Positions 28,372 through 36,935 of a DNA stretch of 64,000 nt are shown in pieces. The stretch spans positions 1-64,000 of the forward strand of contig CAJASX010000083.1 of assembly GCA_903944725.1 (NCBI GenBank), written 5' to 3'. A program made the translations under genes and the position numbers. Positions within the stretch are counted from its first letter, which is position 1. Each line of letters starts with the position of its first letter. The notes below the pieces were generated by a model. That model was not told where the DNA came from. It worked only from the letters and a program-made list of their open reading frames with translations, and did no database searches. The stretch comes from an uncultured beta proteobacterium (GTDB lineage: Bacteria; Pseudomonadota; Gammaproteobacteria; Burkholderiales; Burkholderiaceae).

Positions 28372-29154
28372 TTAAATTTTTACAAAGCGTCGTAAAATCC
28401 AAAAGTAAATTGGATAAGGAAGCAAGCGCAAAAACTTTAAGAAACCGGAGAAGCGTTTTGGAAAATGAATATCAAATTGACCTTGTTGTATTCCCGCTAA
28501 AATTTCGTGTGCGGCTTGTTCTGGGCTAATTAGAGCAGGCATGACAAAATCATTTTGTGCAGTGGCAGGCGTGGCAACAAAGCCTGGTGAAATCATGTGT
28601 ACGCTTAAGCCACGCGGTTGTACATCATAAAATAGGGCTTCACAAAAATTGATCATGGCTGCTTTGCTAGGGCCGTAAGCTAACGCTTTAGGAAGGCCAC
28701 TATAGCCTGCCACACTACCTACAATTGCTATATGCCCAGCTTGTTGATGGAGCATTTCAGGCAGCACCACTGCGACAGCATGCATTGGGCCAAGAACATT
28801 GGCATTAATCGTTTGCTCTGCCAGTTCAAATGTAAAATTATCAGCACGCAAGGGAATGTAGATTCCTGATACAAACAACAATAAATCAAGCCCATGCCAA
28901 TGTCGAACAATATCTTGGTAGGCTTGGTCAATTTGCTCTGTAGCAGTTACATCAAGCGGCAAGCTTAGGCATTGATCAACTTGACCTAGGCTGCAAAGCG
29001 CTATTAAGCGATCAAGACGACGCCCAGATACGGCAACTTTTGCGCCAGCTGTAATAAGTGCTTTTGCGCACGCCTCTCCAATACCACTAGTCGCTCCAAT
29101 GACCCAAACGCGCTGGCCAGCAAAGTTCGTAATTCCAGGTTGTCGCATACTCAT
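28372..29154 (-). CDS. SDR oxidoreductase of the lipid-modification operon
   Basis: This classical short-chain dehydrogenase (260 aa) has GATSGIG at 20-26 and YGPSKAA for the catalytic Tyr/Lys. The SGRRLDRL segment suggests NADPH preference. A C-terminal hydrophobic/basic helix (FLRLLPYPIYFWILRRFVKI) could attach it to the membrane. It is the last gene of the operon; its ATG shares one base with the stop of the cyclopropane-synthase-type gene (TAATG). A role in processing a modified acyl chain is inferred from context. Confidence 0.85.
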   Translation of the reverse strand: MSMRQPGITNFAGQRVWVIGATSGIGEACAKALITAGAKVAVSGRRLDRLIALCSLGQVDQCLSLPLDVTATEQIDQAYQDIVRHWHGLDLLLFVSGIYIPLRADNFTFELAEQTINANVLGPMHAVAVVLPEMLHQQAGHIAIVGSVAGYSGLPKALAYGPSKAAMINFCEALFYDVQPRGLSVHMISPGFVATPATAQNDFVMPALISPEQAAHEILAGIQQGQFDIHFPKRFSGFLKFLRLLPYPIYFWILRRFVKI

Positions 29155-30458
29155 TACAGCTGGCTTTTTATGGATCGGTGGCTTAATGTAAACTGCACGA
29201 CATCAATAGTTTGCTCTGAAAAACCTGCAGCACAATACATTAAATAAAAATTCCATAACCGAATAAAAGCCTCATCAAATCCTAATTGTTTGATCTCAGG
29301 TAATTTGGCATTAAATTGCTCAAACCAGATACCTAAAGTTTTCGCATAATCAATTCCAAATGCAAATTCGGCATCGATCTGCAGCCCTGCTTTATCCGCC
29401 TCAATTATAAAAGCTTGCCTTGATGGCAGCATGCCACCAGGGAAAACATATTGCTGAATAAAGTCAGTGCTATTGCGATAACGCTCAAATAAGTCTTCGG
29501 CTATGACAATCGTTTGGATGCAGGCTTTACCATTGGGCTTAAGGCAAGCAGCAATACTGCGAAAATATTCTGACCAATGACTTTCGCCGACCGCTTCAAA
29601 CATTTCAATTGAGGCAATGCCATCAAACCGCTCATGACAATCGCGGTAGTCTTGTAAGCGCACAGCGTGATTAATGGGCTGCTTAAAAGCGGGATTATTT
29701 TCAAACCGAAATTCTTGTAATACTTTAGTAATGCGGTCATCAGCAAACTTGGCTTGTTCATGAGAAAGAGTTAGGCCGGTGAGGTTTAGGCCAGCACGCG
29801 TGGCTACTTCCAAAAAGCCACCCCAGCCACAGCCAATTTCAAGAACTGCATCACCAGGCTTGCATGCTAAGGATTTAAGAATGCGTTGATATTTCGCATT
29901 TTGTGCTTGCGCCAATGATGCCTGCTCATTAGCACCAAACCATGCGCTTGAATAAGACATGGTTGGATCAAGCCATAAGCCATAAAAAGCATTTCCTAAA
30001 TCATAGTGAGCATGAATATTCTTACGGCTACCAGCTTTAGAGTTACGTCTTAACCAATGCTTTAGTCGATAGGCTAGTGATCCTGCCCAACTGCCGTAGA
30101 TTGCTTTTTCTAAGATGGTGCGGTTCCGAATTGCAAGCTCAAGTAGCAGTTTTAAATTGGGTGTTTCCCATTTGCCACGAATGTAGCTTTCGGCAAAACC
30201 AATATCTCCATGACGCAATATATCTCTAAATAAACCCCAATCAAGTACGTGAATCTCAGCATGCATAGGATCGCTTGCTTGACCAAAGTGTTGAATTTCA
30301 CCGTTTGGCAAGACTACCGATAAGTGACCTGCGCTTAAATGCGCCAGCATTTTCAAAATTGTTTTGGCAGCTAGTGGAATATTGCGATAGCTAGTCGGCG
30401 CAATAGGCGCTTTAGAGAAGTTCAACTTTGCTAGTAAAGGCTGTCCAGGTCGATTCAT
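29154..30458 (-). CDS. cfa: cyclopropane-fatty-acid synthase family methyltransferase
   Basis: This SAM-dependent enzyme (434 aa) acts on unsaturated acyl chains of membrane phospholipids. Signatures are AHYDLGNAFYGLWLD, MSYSSAWF and the SAM-binding VLEIGCGWGGF. E. coli Cfa adds a methylene bridge, but members next to flavin oxidoreductases (UfaM/BfaB types) instead make methyl-branched lipids. I cannot separate these from sequence, so the symbol is for the family. The ATG overlaps the stop of the DUF1365 gene by 4 bp. Confidence 0.9.
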   Translation of the reverse strand: MNRPGQPLLAKLNFSKAPIAPTSYRNIPLAAKTILKMLAHLSAGHLSVVLPNGEIQHFGQASDPMHAEIHVLDWGLFRDILRHGDIGFAESYIRGKWETPNLKLLLELAIRNRTILEKAIYGSWAGSLAYRLKHWLRRNSKAGSRKNIHAHYDLGNAFYGLWLDPTMSYSSAWFGANEQASLAQAQNAKYQRILKSLACKPGDAVLEIGCGWGGFLEVATRAGLNLTGLTLSHEQAKFADDRITKVLQEFRFENNPAFKQPINHAVRLQDYRDCHERFDGIASIEMFEAVGESHWSEYFRSIAACLKPNGKACIQTIVIAEDLFERYRNSTDFIQQYVFPGGMLPSRQAFIIEADKAGLQIDAEFAFGIDYAKTLGIWFEQFNAKLPEIKQLGFDEAFIRLWNFYLMYCAAGFSEQTIDVVQFTLSHRSIKSQL

Positions 30459-31240
30459 CGGGTCACTTCACATTCAGGCGGTTGGGGTTTAGAGTGAAAA
30501 GGTACTCCTTTAAACCATAATTTAACGGCTTGCCAATGAATACGGGCAATCACTCCGATACTCATTAAAGGATAACGCAAGATTGCCAAGCGTAAATTAC
30601 GCCGATTTAAGGGTCGTTCAGTGCCGCTAACGCTCGTATGAATCAGTGGCAATCCCTCTTCTAGCAACTCAATGCGATATAGGGTGCGGTTTTTTGCTTG
30701 GCTATCTGGGGCAAATAAAAAGCGAAAATTGTAATCACCCCTTACTTCGCAAAATGGCGAAACATGAAATACTTTTCGACTAGTTAAGGTTTCGCCAGAG
30801 CGAATCGAGTCTCCCGATTGTTTGGCCAGCAAGTAACAGTGCCGCTCACCAAAAGTATTGTTTACTTCCGCTACTGCAGCACGTACCTCACCATTAGCGC
30901 GGGTACAAATCCAAAAACTCACTGGATTAAAGGTATAGCCTAATACCCGAGGAAAAGTTTGCAGCCAAATTTCGCCATCAACACCATCAATCTGATATTC
31001 GGCTAAGAGGGATTCTAGCCAAGCAAGTGAATTGGTATTGCCTTGCCCATGATCTTTGTCATAAAAAGAAATAAAACGAAATTGATTGTCACCTAAACCA
31101 TGGCGGCTTAAAATCTGCGGATCGGCTCGACGTAAACGCATCGGAATTTTGAGAGTAAAAACACCATATCCAAACGAGTTGTGTTTAGGCCGAAAACGGG
31201 TATGTTTGACAATGCCAAAAGTCAGTTGGGCTTGGGTCAT
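30455..31240 (-). CDS. DUF1365 protein
   Basis: This 261 aa protein reads IVKHTRFRPKHNSFGYGVF near the N-terminus, GYTFNPVSFWIC, and NTFGERHCYLL, all typical of DUF1365. The family is nearly always encoded beside a cfa-type methyltransferase and an FAD oxidoreductase, as here, so a role in the same lipid modification is likely; the reaction is unknown. No signal peptide. The ATG at 31240 lies 14 bp after the preceding stop, and its end overlaps the methyltransferase. Confidence 0.88.
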   Translation of the reverse strand: MTQAQLTFGIVKHTRFRPKHNSFGYGVFTLKIPMRLRRADPQILSRHGLGDNQFRFISFYDKDHGQGNTNSLAWLESLLAEYQIDGVDGEIWLQTFPRVLGYTFNPVSFWICTRANGEVRAAVAEVNNTFGERHCYLLAKQSGDSIRSGETLTSRKVFHVSPFCEVRGDYNFRFLFAPDSQAKNRTLYRIELLEEGLPLIHTSVSGTERPLNRRNLRLAILRYPLMSIGVIARIHWQAVKLWFKGVPFHSKPQPPECEVTR

Positions 31241-31254
31241 TGCGACTTCTTCAC

Positions 31255-32667
31255 TTAAGTAGTGCTTTGCTGAGCGGCTGGTGTTGACAGGGCGTGCAAG
31301 CGCTCAAGCAGGTCTGCGGCCACTAATTCGCCAGAACGTAAACCATCTTCATGAAAGCCATATCCAGTCCAAGCACCACAATACCAAATTGAAGATTTTC
31401 CTTGCATTAGTGCAAGATCATATTGGGCCTGAATAGCACAAGCGTCAAAGAGCGGATGAGAATAATGAATAACAGCATGAATAGTTGCTGGCTTAGGATC
31501 ACGCAGGGGGTTTAGGCTAACGATAATAGGTGTTGCATCAAGTTGCGCAGGTAGTGGTTGCAGTTTATTAATTAAATAATTTACGCTAACCGCCCCTGTA
31601 CTAGGCGCCTCACGGCTAACTTGTGCTACGTAATTCCACGCAGCCCAGCACCGTTTCTTGCTGGGCAAAAAGGAGCTATCAGTATGTAAGATAGCGCGGT
31701 TCTGCTGGTATGGAATCTGCGCAAGAACCGCCTTTTCGGCTGCACTATTACCTTGGACTAAATGCAAACTTTCATCACTATGGCAGGCCATTACTACTTC
31801 GTCAAAATAGCGAACTCCCTGTGTAGTTTGAATGCCAATCTGGGTTTTAGTAGCAATATTTTCAGGAACTGAAACCTGCAATACTTTTTCCTTACAAATA
31901 TGCACGCCATGCAATTGCAATGCGCTTACTAAGCGCTGCACATATTCTCGTGAGCCACCTTGAACGGTTAGCCACTGGGGGCGCCCTTGAATTTTTAAAA
32001 GACCATGATTATGACAAAAACGTGCCATCGTTAAAATTGGAAACGCTAGCATTTGTTCAACTGGACAAGACCAAATAGCACCGATCATCGGTAAAAAATA
32101 CCAATTTTGAAAACGTGCACCAAAGCGATGGCGCTTTAAGAATGACTCAATACTCTCATGCCGATCGACGCTAGTATGGACTTCATGTTTTTGTTCCAAA
32201 GCCAGCGCTGTCGCTAAGCGATTAAAGCGCATGATGTCATACGCCATACCCCAAAAACTAGGCTTAAATATATTTTTGCGTTGCCCAAAAAATGCATTGA
32301 GATCGGTACCAGCCCACTCTAGTAGGCGGGTGGGTTTAGCGTTCTGCGCTTGCGCATTAATTTGTTCTTCAATGGTGACTGAAAACGACATTTCAGAAGC
32401 GGCAATTGGCACCCCTAATTCGTCAAACAAACGTAATAAACGTGGATAGGTTTTACGATTAAATACTAAAAAGCCAGTGTCGATGCCGTAGCTCACTGGC
32501 CCAGTGCTAGTCGTGAGATGTAAATCTAGCGTATTACTATGCCCACCTAGATGGTCACCACCTTCAAATAAGGTCACATCTAGTAAAGGAGATTGGCGTA
32601 AGGCATAGGCACAGCCTAAGCCAGCTATACCAGCACCAACAATCGCAATCTGCTTTTTTTTCATCAT
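31255..32667 (-). CDS. FAD-dependent oxidoreductase (amine-oxidase-like)
   Basis: This 470 aa flavoprotein has the dinucleotide-binding motif GAGIAGLG at 11-18 and, further on, EGGDHLGGHSNT, which matches the second FAD-binding motif of the amine oxidase/desaturase family. The C-terminal FAD motif region reads WYCGAWTGYGFHEDGL. In similar clusters such proteins act as desaturases, reductases or oxygenases on methylated acyl chains. The operon places it beside DUF1365 and the methyltransferase. Two adjacent ATGs could start it. Confidence 0.9.
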   Translation of the reverse strand: MMKKKQIAIVGAGIAGLGCAYALRQSPLLDVTLFEGGDHLGGHSNTLDLHLTTSTGPVSYGIDTGFLVFNRKTYPRLLRLFDELGVPIAASEMSFSVTIEEQINAQAQNAKPTRLLEWAGTDLNAFFGQRKNIFKPSFWGMAYDIMRFNRLATALALEQKHEVHTSVDRHESIESFLKRHRFGARFQNWYFLPMIGAIWSCPVEQMLAFPILTMARFCHNHGLLKIQGRPQWLTVQGGSREYVQRLVSALQLHGVHICKEKVLQVSVPENIATKTQIGIQTTQGVRYFDEVVMACHSDESLHLVQGNSAAEKAVLAQIPYQQNRAILHTDSSFLPSKKRCWAAWNYVAQVSREAPSTGAVSVNYLINKLQPLPAQLDATPIIVSLNPLRDPKPATIHAVIHYSHPLFDACAIQAQYDLALMQGKSSIWYCGAWTGYGFHEDGLRSGELVAADLLERLHALSTPAAQQSTT

Positions 32668-32672
32668 TCGGC

Positions 32673-33242
32673 TTAGAGCACTTTCTCTTTTAGCAGTTTT
32701 TCTACTTCGCTAGTTATTGCTTTACTTTCGGGTTTTGTCATGCTGTTAAAAGAATCAATCACCTTGCCATTTCGATCGATCAGGTATTTATAGAAATTCC
32801 ATTTAGGAGTAGTACCAGTTTGCGCCACGAGCATTTTAAATAAGGGATTTATATTTTTCCCAGTGACTGCGCTTTTGGCAAACATCGGAAATTTGACGTC
32901 ATAAGTATTTTTACAAAAATCAGCAATTTCTTTATTACTCGCTGGCTCTTGCTGACCAAAGTCATTAGAGGGAAAACCAAGCACCACTAAGCCTTGGTCC
33001 TTAAAGGTGGCATAGATTTTTTCTAAACCTTCATATTGACTGGTAAAGCCACAATAACTGGCGGTATTTACAACCAATACGACTTTGCCTTGGTATTGAC
33101 ATAAATTTTGAGGAACCTCATCTTGTAGACGAGGAAAAGTGTGAGCAAGCACAGGGCTACACTGGCTTGGAGCAGCCTGCACTAGCATCAATGGGCCACC
33201 CCAAACGAGGCAACAAAAAGTAACAAATTTGAGCTTAACCAT
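32673..33242 (-). CDS. glutathione peroxidase-type thiol peroxidase, exported
   Basis: This 189 aa protein has an N-terminal signal of about 24 residues (hydrophobic, ending VQAA), so it is probably periplasmic. The peroxidatic residue is Cys64 in NTASYCGFTSQY, with the conserved Gln in FPSNDFGQQEP and Trp in TPKWNFYKYL. It reduces hydroperoxides, including lipid peroxides. As first gene of the lipid operon it may repair peroxidised lipids. The usual reductant in Cys-type members is thioredoxin rather than glutathione, so the name is by family only. Confidence 0.9.
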   Translation of the reverse strand: MVKLKFVTFCCLVWGGPLMLVQAAPSQCSPVLAHTFPRLQDEVPQNLCQYQGKVVLVVNTASYCGFTSQYEGLEKIYATFKDQGLVVLGFPSNDFGQQEPASNKEIADFCKNTYDVKFPMFAKSAVTGKNINPLFKMLVAQTGTTPKWNFYKYLIDRNGKVIDSFNSMTKPESKAITSEVEKLLKEKVL

Positions 33243-33333
33243 ACTTATTTACCTATGAGTAAAAATGCCCTTGTGAATTTGAGTATGAAAGGCAAAAGAG
33301 CAAGTCTAAGACATTCCAGCTTAATATGCTGGT

Positions 33334-33825
33334 ATGCCATTACCTTTACCTGTATTTGAGGCCAAAATTACGCAGCCAACAGCCTTGCTAAAGGCGTTGG
33401 CTAAACTTCCACGCCCACTGGTCTTTACCAATGGGGTGTTCGATATCTTGCACCGTGGGCATGCCAGCTATCTAGCTCAGGCTCGTCAAATGGGGGCTAG
33501 CTTGGTAGTGGGGGTGAATTCAGATGCTTCGGTCAAGCTATTGGGCAAGGGAGAAGATAGACCAATTAATGCTGAGGCCGATCGGCAAGCGCTATTGGCC
33601 GCTTTGGCTAGCGTCGATTTGGTCGTGCTATTTAATGAGGCTAGTCCGGTCGAATTAATCGCGCAAATTCGTCCAGATATTTATGTAAAAGGAGGAGATT
33701 ACGAAATCGATGCCTTAGCAGAAACTTGTTTAGTCAAAACATGGGGGGGCAAGGCATGCGCAATTCCATTTTTATACGAACGGTCAACCACCAGTTTGTT
33801 AGGGCGAATTCGTCATAAGCCTTAA
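33334..33825 (+). CDS. rfaE2: D-glycero-beta-D-manno-heptose 1-phosphate adenylyltransferase
   Basis: This nucleotidyltransferase (163 aa) makes ADP-heptose for LPS inner core. Its HxGH motif (HRGH, about 40-43, in NGVFDILHRGH) and the ERSTTSLLGRI C-terminal loop are typical of the second domain of HldE. The sugar kinase domain (rfaE1) is not in this gene, so the two halves are separate, as in many betaproteobacteria. The ATG has a TAATAT element ending 7 nt upstream and no good Shine-Dalgarno. The last 4 bp overlap the convergent coaX. Confidence 0.93.
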   Translation: MPLPLPVFEAKITQPTALLKALAKLPRPLVFTNGVFDILHRGHASYLAQARQMGASLVVGVNSDASVKLLGKGEDRPINAEADRQALLAALASVDLVVLFNEASPVELIAQIRPDIYVKGGDYEIDALAETCLVKTWGGKACAIPFLYERSTTSLLGRIRHKP

Positions 33826-34634
33826 TTATTTTGCCGTAACCAAGCCCAAAGCCCCCTAAGCACTAGCCGATCTGCCACTTCAAGTGCGCAATTTTTAAAT
33901 CCCGCACTTGCGTTAATTGCGGTGATTAATGGGGGTACATTGCCGCCGTCTAAGAAAATACGTTCAATGGGATGATGTAATTCAGCGGCCAAAGCAAGGG
34001 CTTCATGTAGGGCGCCAATTTGAGCGGCGATACAACCAGTCTGAATACCAGCAGCGCTACTTAAACCAAAACCCCAACTTATTTTGTCATCATTGGGTAC
34101 TTGAAGTTGCGCTGTACCTGTAGCTAGGCTATTGGTCATTAAGGAAAGGCCAGGCAAAATCCAGCCGCCGTAATGAACTCCATTGCTGCCCAGCAAATCA
34201 ATGGTGCTTGCAGTACCAGCGCTAAGGAGTAAAGCATTGCCGCCAAATAAAGTTCGCGCACCAATTAATGCTGCCCAACGATCAGCGCCTAGCGTAGCTG
34301 GTTTTTCATATTGAGTGCGCAAGCCAACAAAAGAGCTATCGCCCTGCAAATGCAGCCATGGCGTGGCTGACCAAGGCGCCAACAAACTTTGTAAATGATG
34401 GCCTGCTTGTGAAGATGCAACGCTACAGCTAGCAATTTTTGCTGGCTGGGGAAGCGTTTGCAAAAGGTATTGTGCTAATTCTTGACTATGCTCGGCAGAA
34501 AGTAAGAGCTTGGTATCAATCGCACCACTAAAGGCCCAAACTTTTTTATCGCGCTCACTAGGCAAGGCATCTTGTTCTACAGCCGCCCATTTAAGGCGGC
34601 TATTGCCCAGATCAAATAAAAGTAAAAGGCTCAT
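33822..34634 (-). CDS. coaX: type III pantothenate kinase
   Basis: CoaX phosphorylates pantothenate, the first step to coenzyme A. The actin-like fold shows DLGNSRLKWA near residues 8-17, GADRWAALIGA and SAGTASTID. Length 270 aa. The ATG overlaps the birA stop by 4 bp, so coaX and birA are one operon; this pairing is common, since both concern cofactors of carboxylases and acyl carriers. Confidence 0.93.
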   Translation of the reverse strand: MSLLLLFDLGNSRLKWAAVEQDALPSERDKKVWAFSGAIDTKLLLSAEHSQELAQYLLQTLPQPAKIASCSVASSQAGHHLQSLLAPWSATPWLHLQGDSSFVGLRTQYEKPATLGADRWAALIGARTLFGGNALLLSAGTASTIDLLGSNGVHYGGWILPGLSLMTNSLATGTAQLQVPNDDKISWGFGLSSAAGIQTGCIAAQIGALHEALALAAELHHPIERIFLDGGNVPPLITAINASAGFKNCALEVADRLVLRGLWAWLRQNN

Positions 34635-35419
34635 GCTTGGCCCCGTAAAGAAACATCGCCAGCATGAATTAAAACCTGATTTGTACCTTGCTCAAGTATC
34701 AGTGCGCCGCTGGGATTAACCCCCAAGGCAGTGCCAGTTTGTGGACTAGTACCAGGGCCGGTAATTACTACAGCTTGATTGGCATAGGCATCCCATTCCA
34801 ACCAAATTTTTTGTAGTGTAGAAAAACCATTTTCCTCAAACTCAGTTAAGACGAGCCCTAATTGGTCGAGAATTTTGAGCCAGATAACATCTAGTGCAGG
34901 TAATTGATTTGGCTGGTTAACCAAAGTTTCAAGCACAGCTATCTCTGCACCAACAGCTCTTTCTAGGCTGATGGCATTAGTAGCATTTAAGCCAATACCA
35001 ATTACCATCCAGGTAGGTTGATCCGCTTGTGTTTGACCACCCTCAAGCAAAATGCCACCTAGTTTCTTATCGCCTAGCAAAATATCGTTAGGCCATTTCA
35101 AGCGCAAACCATTTTCATAAAGCTGTCTTAACGATATATTTAACCCAGTACTAATGCCATTAATAACTGCGATACCTACAGCTAGGCTAAGACCGCTCAG
35201 CTCTGCAGGAGTTCGCTTAAAAGGATAGGCTAAAGAAAAACATAAGGAATCACCAAGCAGGGTTTGCCACTTTCTTCCCGCTCGCCCCTTTCCAGCAGTT
35301 TGCAAATTTGCCATTCTAGCAACAGGGTCAATTAATTCTCCAGCACGCCAACGTAATAGTAAATCGTCGTTGGTTGAGGTGGTTTGGGCTACCCGTTCTA
35401 AGATGCAATTCCAGTTCAT
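34631..35419 (-). CDS. birA: biotin-[acetyl-CoA-carboxylase] ligase
   Basis: BirA attaches biotin to BCCP. GKGRAGRKWQT carries the biotin-adenylate binding loop and LKWPNDILLGDKKLGGIL is the catalytic core. The 262 aa protein lacks an N-terminal helix-turn-helix, so it is a pure ligase with no repressor domain. Upstream, a TACAAT box ends 7 nt before the ATG without a Shine-Dalgarno, suggesting a leaderless transcript. It diverges from the VanZ gene across 37 bp. Confidence 0.94.
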   Translation of the reverse strand: MNWNCILERVAQTTSTNDDLLLRWRAGELIDPVARMANLQTAGKGRAGRKWQTLLGDSLCFSLAYPFKRTPAELSGLSLAVGIAVINGISTGLNISLRQLYENGLRLKWPNDILLGDKKLGGILLEGGQTQADQPTWMVIGIGLNATNAISLERAVGAEIAVLETLVNQPNQLPALDVIWLKILDQLGLVLTEFEENGFSTLQKIWLEWDAYANQAVVITGPGTSPQTGTALGVNPSGALILEQGTNQVLIHAGDVSLRGQA

Positions 35420-35425
35420 TCTGCT

Positions 35426-35450
35426 ATTGTAGAAAGGTCTGACCTAGAAT
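35426..35450. promoter_or_regulatory. divergent leaderless -10 boxes of birA and VanZ gene
   Basis: On the minus strand TACAAT (35431-35426) ends 7 nt before the birA ATG; on the plus strand TAGAAT (35445-35450) ends 7 nt before the VanZ ATG. An AGGTC-T-GACCT inverted repeat (35435-35445) lies between them. Neither box has a good -35 partner. Confidence 0.55.
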
Positions 35451-35456
35451 GGTGAG

Positions 35457-36557
35457 ATGAGATCGCAAGGGCGTTTACCCCGTAAGCTAGCTTGGCCATT
35501 AAAGGCTATGCCATTGGCACGGGCATTTACCATTATTTATGGGCTTTTAGTCATTTATGCCAGTCTTAATCCCTTCGATTTTGACTTTCAGAATGGGGTA
35601 ACAGCAGGCGCCTGGTGGCATGCCCCAATGCCTCGAGTGATTCCAGTATTTGATTTAATTGCCAATGTATTGGCTTACATACCACTCGGATTTCTCCTTG
35701 TATTTGCGGTATTTCCACGTTGGCGTGGCATAACTGCCTTGACTGTTGCCGTGGTCTTTTCAGCACTCCTAGCAGGTGCAGTTGAAACCGCCCAAATTTG
35801 GTTGCCGACCCGCATTCCAAGCAAGACCGATTGGTGGGCTAATTTAACTGGAGGGCTGATTGGTGCGCTCTTAGCAATTCCATTAGGCCCTAAGTGGCTA
35901 TCAGGCAGCATATTAAGGCAACATTTTGATCGGTGGTTCGGCATGAACTGGGCCTTATGCGCTTTGTTTTTACTTTTTCCATGGGCCCAAATTTATCCAC
36001 AAAGTTCTTGGCTAGGCATGGGCGCCTTAAGTAATCAAGCATTTGTTGGCATAGCTTGGGGACCCGTGATTTTCAATCCAGCATTGCAAGAAATGTTAAT
36101 TACCGCGGTTTGTTGGCTGGGTGTGGGCCTATTGTTTTCATTGGGCATGACTCGCCAAGCTCCACTTTGGCTTTTATTAAATGGTTTGCTATTAACCTCA
36201 GTGATAATTAAAACAGTTTTTACGGCTTTGCAATTTGGCTTCGAACTCAGTTTTTCATGGCTTACGACCGGCTCGGTTTGGGGCATGATTAGCGGTTCAT
36301 TGGCCTTATTTTTAGGCTTGCGTTTATCGACGAGGGCGCGCGTAATCATTGCCCCCACTTGTTTATTGCTAATTATCTTGGCGGTTAACTGGTTACCCCA
36401 TAACCCCTATTTTGTTTTAACTTTGCGGGCATGGTACCAAGGGCGTCTAGTACATTTTAATGATCTAATGCAATGGGTCTCTTGGCTTTGGTTGCCTTGT
36501 GCTTTGTTATGGCTAGTGCAAAACAGGGTATTTATGCGGCAGCAGCAAGTGCGATAA
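35457..36557 (+). CDS. VanZ-family membrane protein
   Basis: This 366 aa protein has about nine predicted hydrophobic helices. The N-terminal half includes the VanZ-like core (VFDLIANVLAYIPLGFLLVFA, then ALLAGAVETAQIWLPTR and DWWANLTGGLIGALLA), with the conserved Asn/Asp residues. VanZ confers low-level teicoplanin resistance in enterococci, but chromosomal homologues have unknown function. A TAGAAT box ends 7 nt before the ATG. The 2Fe-2S protein gene begins 21 bp after its end. Confidence 0.82.
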   Translation: MRSQGRLPRKLAWPLKAMPLARAFTIIYGLLVIYASLNPFDFDFQNGVTAGAWWHAPMPRVIPVFDLIANVLAYIPLGFLLVFAVFPRWRGITALTVAVVFSALLAGAVETAQIWLPTRIPSKTDWWANLTGGLIGALLAIPLGPKWLSGSILRQHFDRWFGMNWALCALFLLFPWAQIYPQSSWLGMGALSNQAFVGIAWGPVIFNPALQEMLITAVCWLGVGLLFSLGMTRQAPLWLLLNGLLLTSVIIKTVFTALQFGFELSFSWLTTGSVWGMISGSLALFLGLRLSTRARVIIAPTCLLLIILAVNWLPHNPYFVLTLRAWYQGRLVHFNDLMQWVSWLWLPCALLWLVQNRVFMRQQQVR

Positions 36558-36566
36558 GGTAAAGAC

Positions 36567-36572
36567 TATAAT
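36567..36572 (+). promoter_or_regulatory. -10 box of the 2Fe-2S gene
   Basis: A perfect TATAAT is followed by six Ts and the ATG at 36579. A -35 element is not evident in the VanZ coding tail upstream. Confidence 0.5.
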
Positions 36573-36578
36573 TTTTTT

Positions 36579-36887
36579 ATGTATTTTCAACAGCACCTAT
36601 TCTTTTGTTTAAATCATCGCAGTAATGGTGAAAATTGTTGTGCGCAACATGGTGCAGAAGCGTTATTCAATTACGCCAAAAAACGGATTAAAGAGCTTGG
36701 CCTAGCTGGCGCTGGGCAAGTGCGGGTGAATAAAGCAGGTTGCCTGGATCGTTGCGAAGTAGGTCCAGTCCTGGTTATCTACCCTGCAGGAGTTTGGTAT
36801 ACCTGCATCGATACCAACGATGTTGAAGAAATTATTCAAACACATCTGCTACAGGGTCAAGTAGTAACTCGCTTACAGTTAGCATGA
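36579..36887 (+). CDS. (2Fe-2S) ferredoxin-domain protein, thioredoxin-like
   Basis: This 102 aa protein resembles thioredoxin-like [2Fe-2S] ferredoxins. Cluster cysteine candidates are C10, C20/C21, C55 and C59 (AGCLDRCEVGP). The fold is like the NuoE-type domain, though it is too short to be NuoE. Its partner is unknown. A perfect TATAAT ends 7 nt upstream of the ATG, separated by six Ts and no Shine-Dalgarno, which suggests leaderless expression inside the VanZ tail. Confidence 0.82.
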   Translation: MYFQQHLFFCLNHRSNGENCCAQHGAEALFNYAKKRIKELGLAGAGQVRVNKAGCLDRCEVGPVLVIYPAGVWYTCIDTNDVEEIIQTHLLQGQVVTRLQLA

Positions 36888-36935
36888 CGGCTCAATTGAT
36901 TAAGGGCTTATGGTAGCAAGACAAGTTCACACTAC

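Noticed and set aside
33742..33750. G7 homopolymer in rfaE2 as a phase-variation tract
   Set aside because: The tract is short, in frame, and the gene is needed for LPS core; nothing else supports phase variation.
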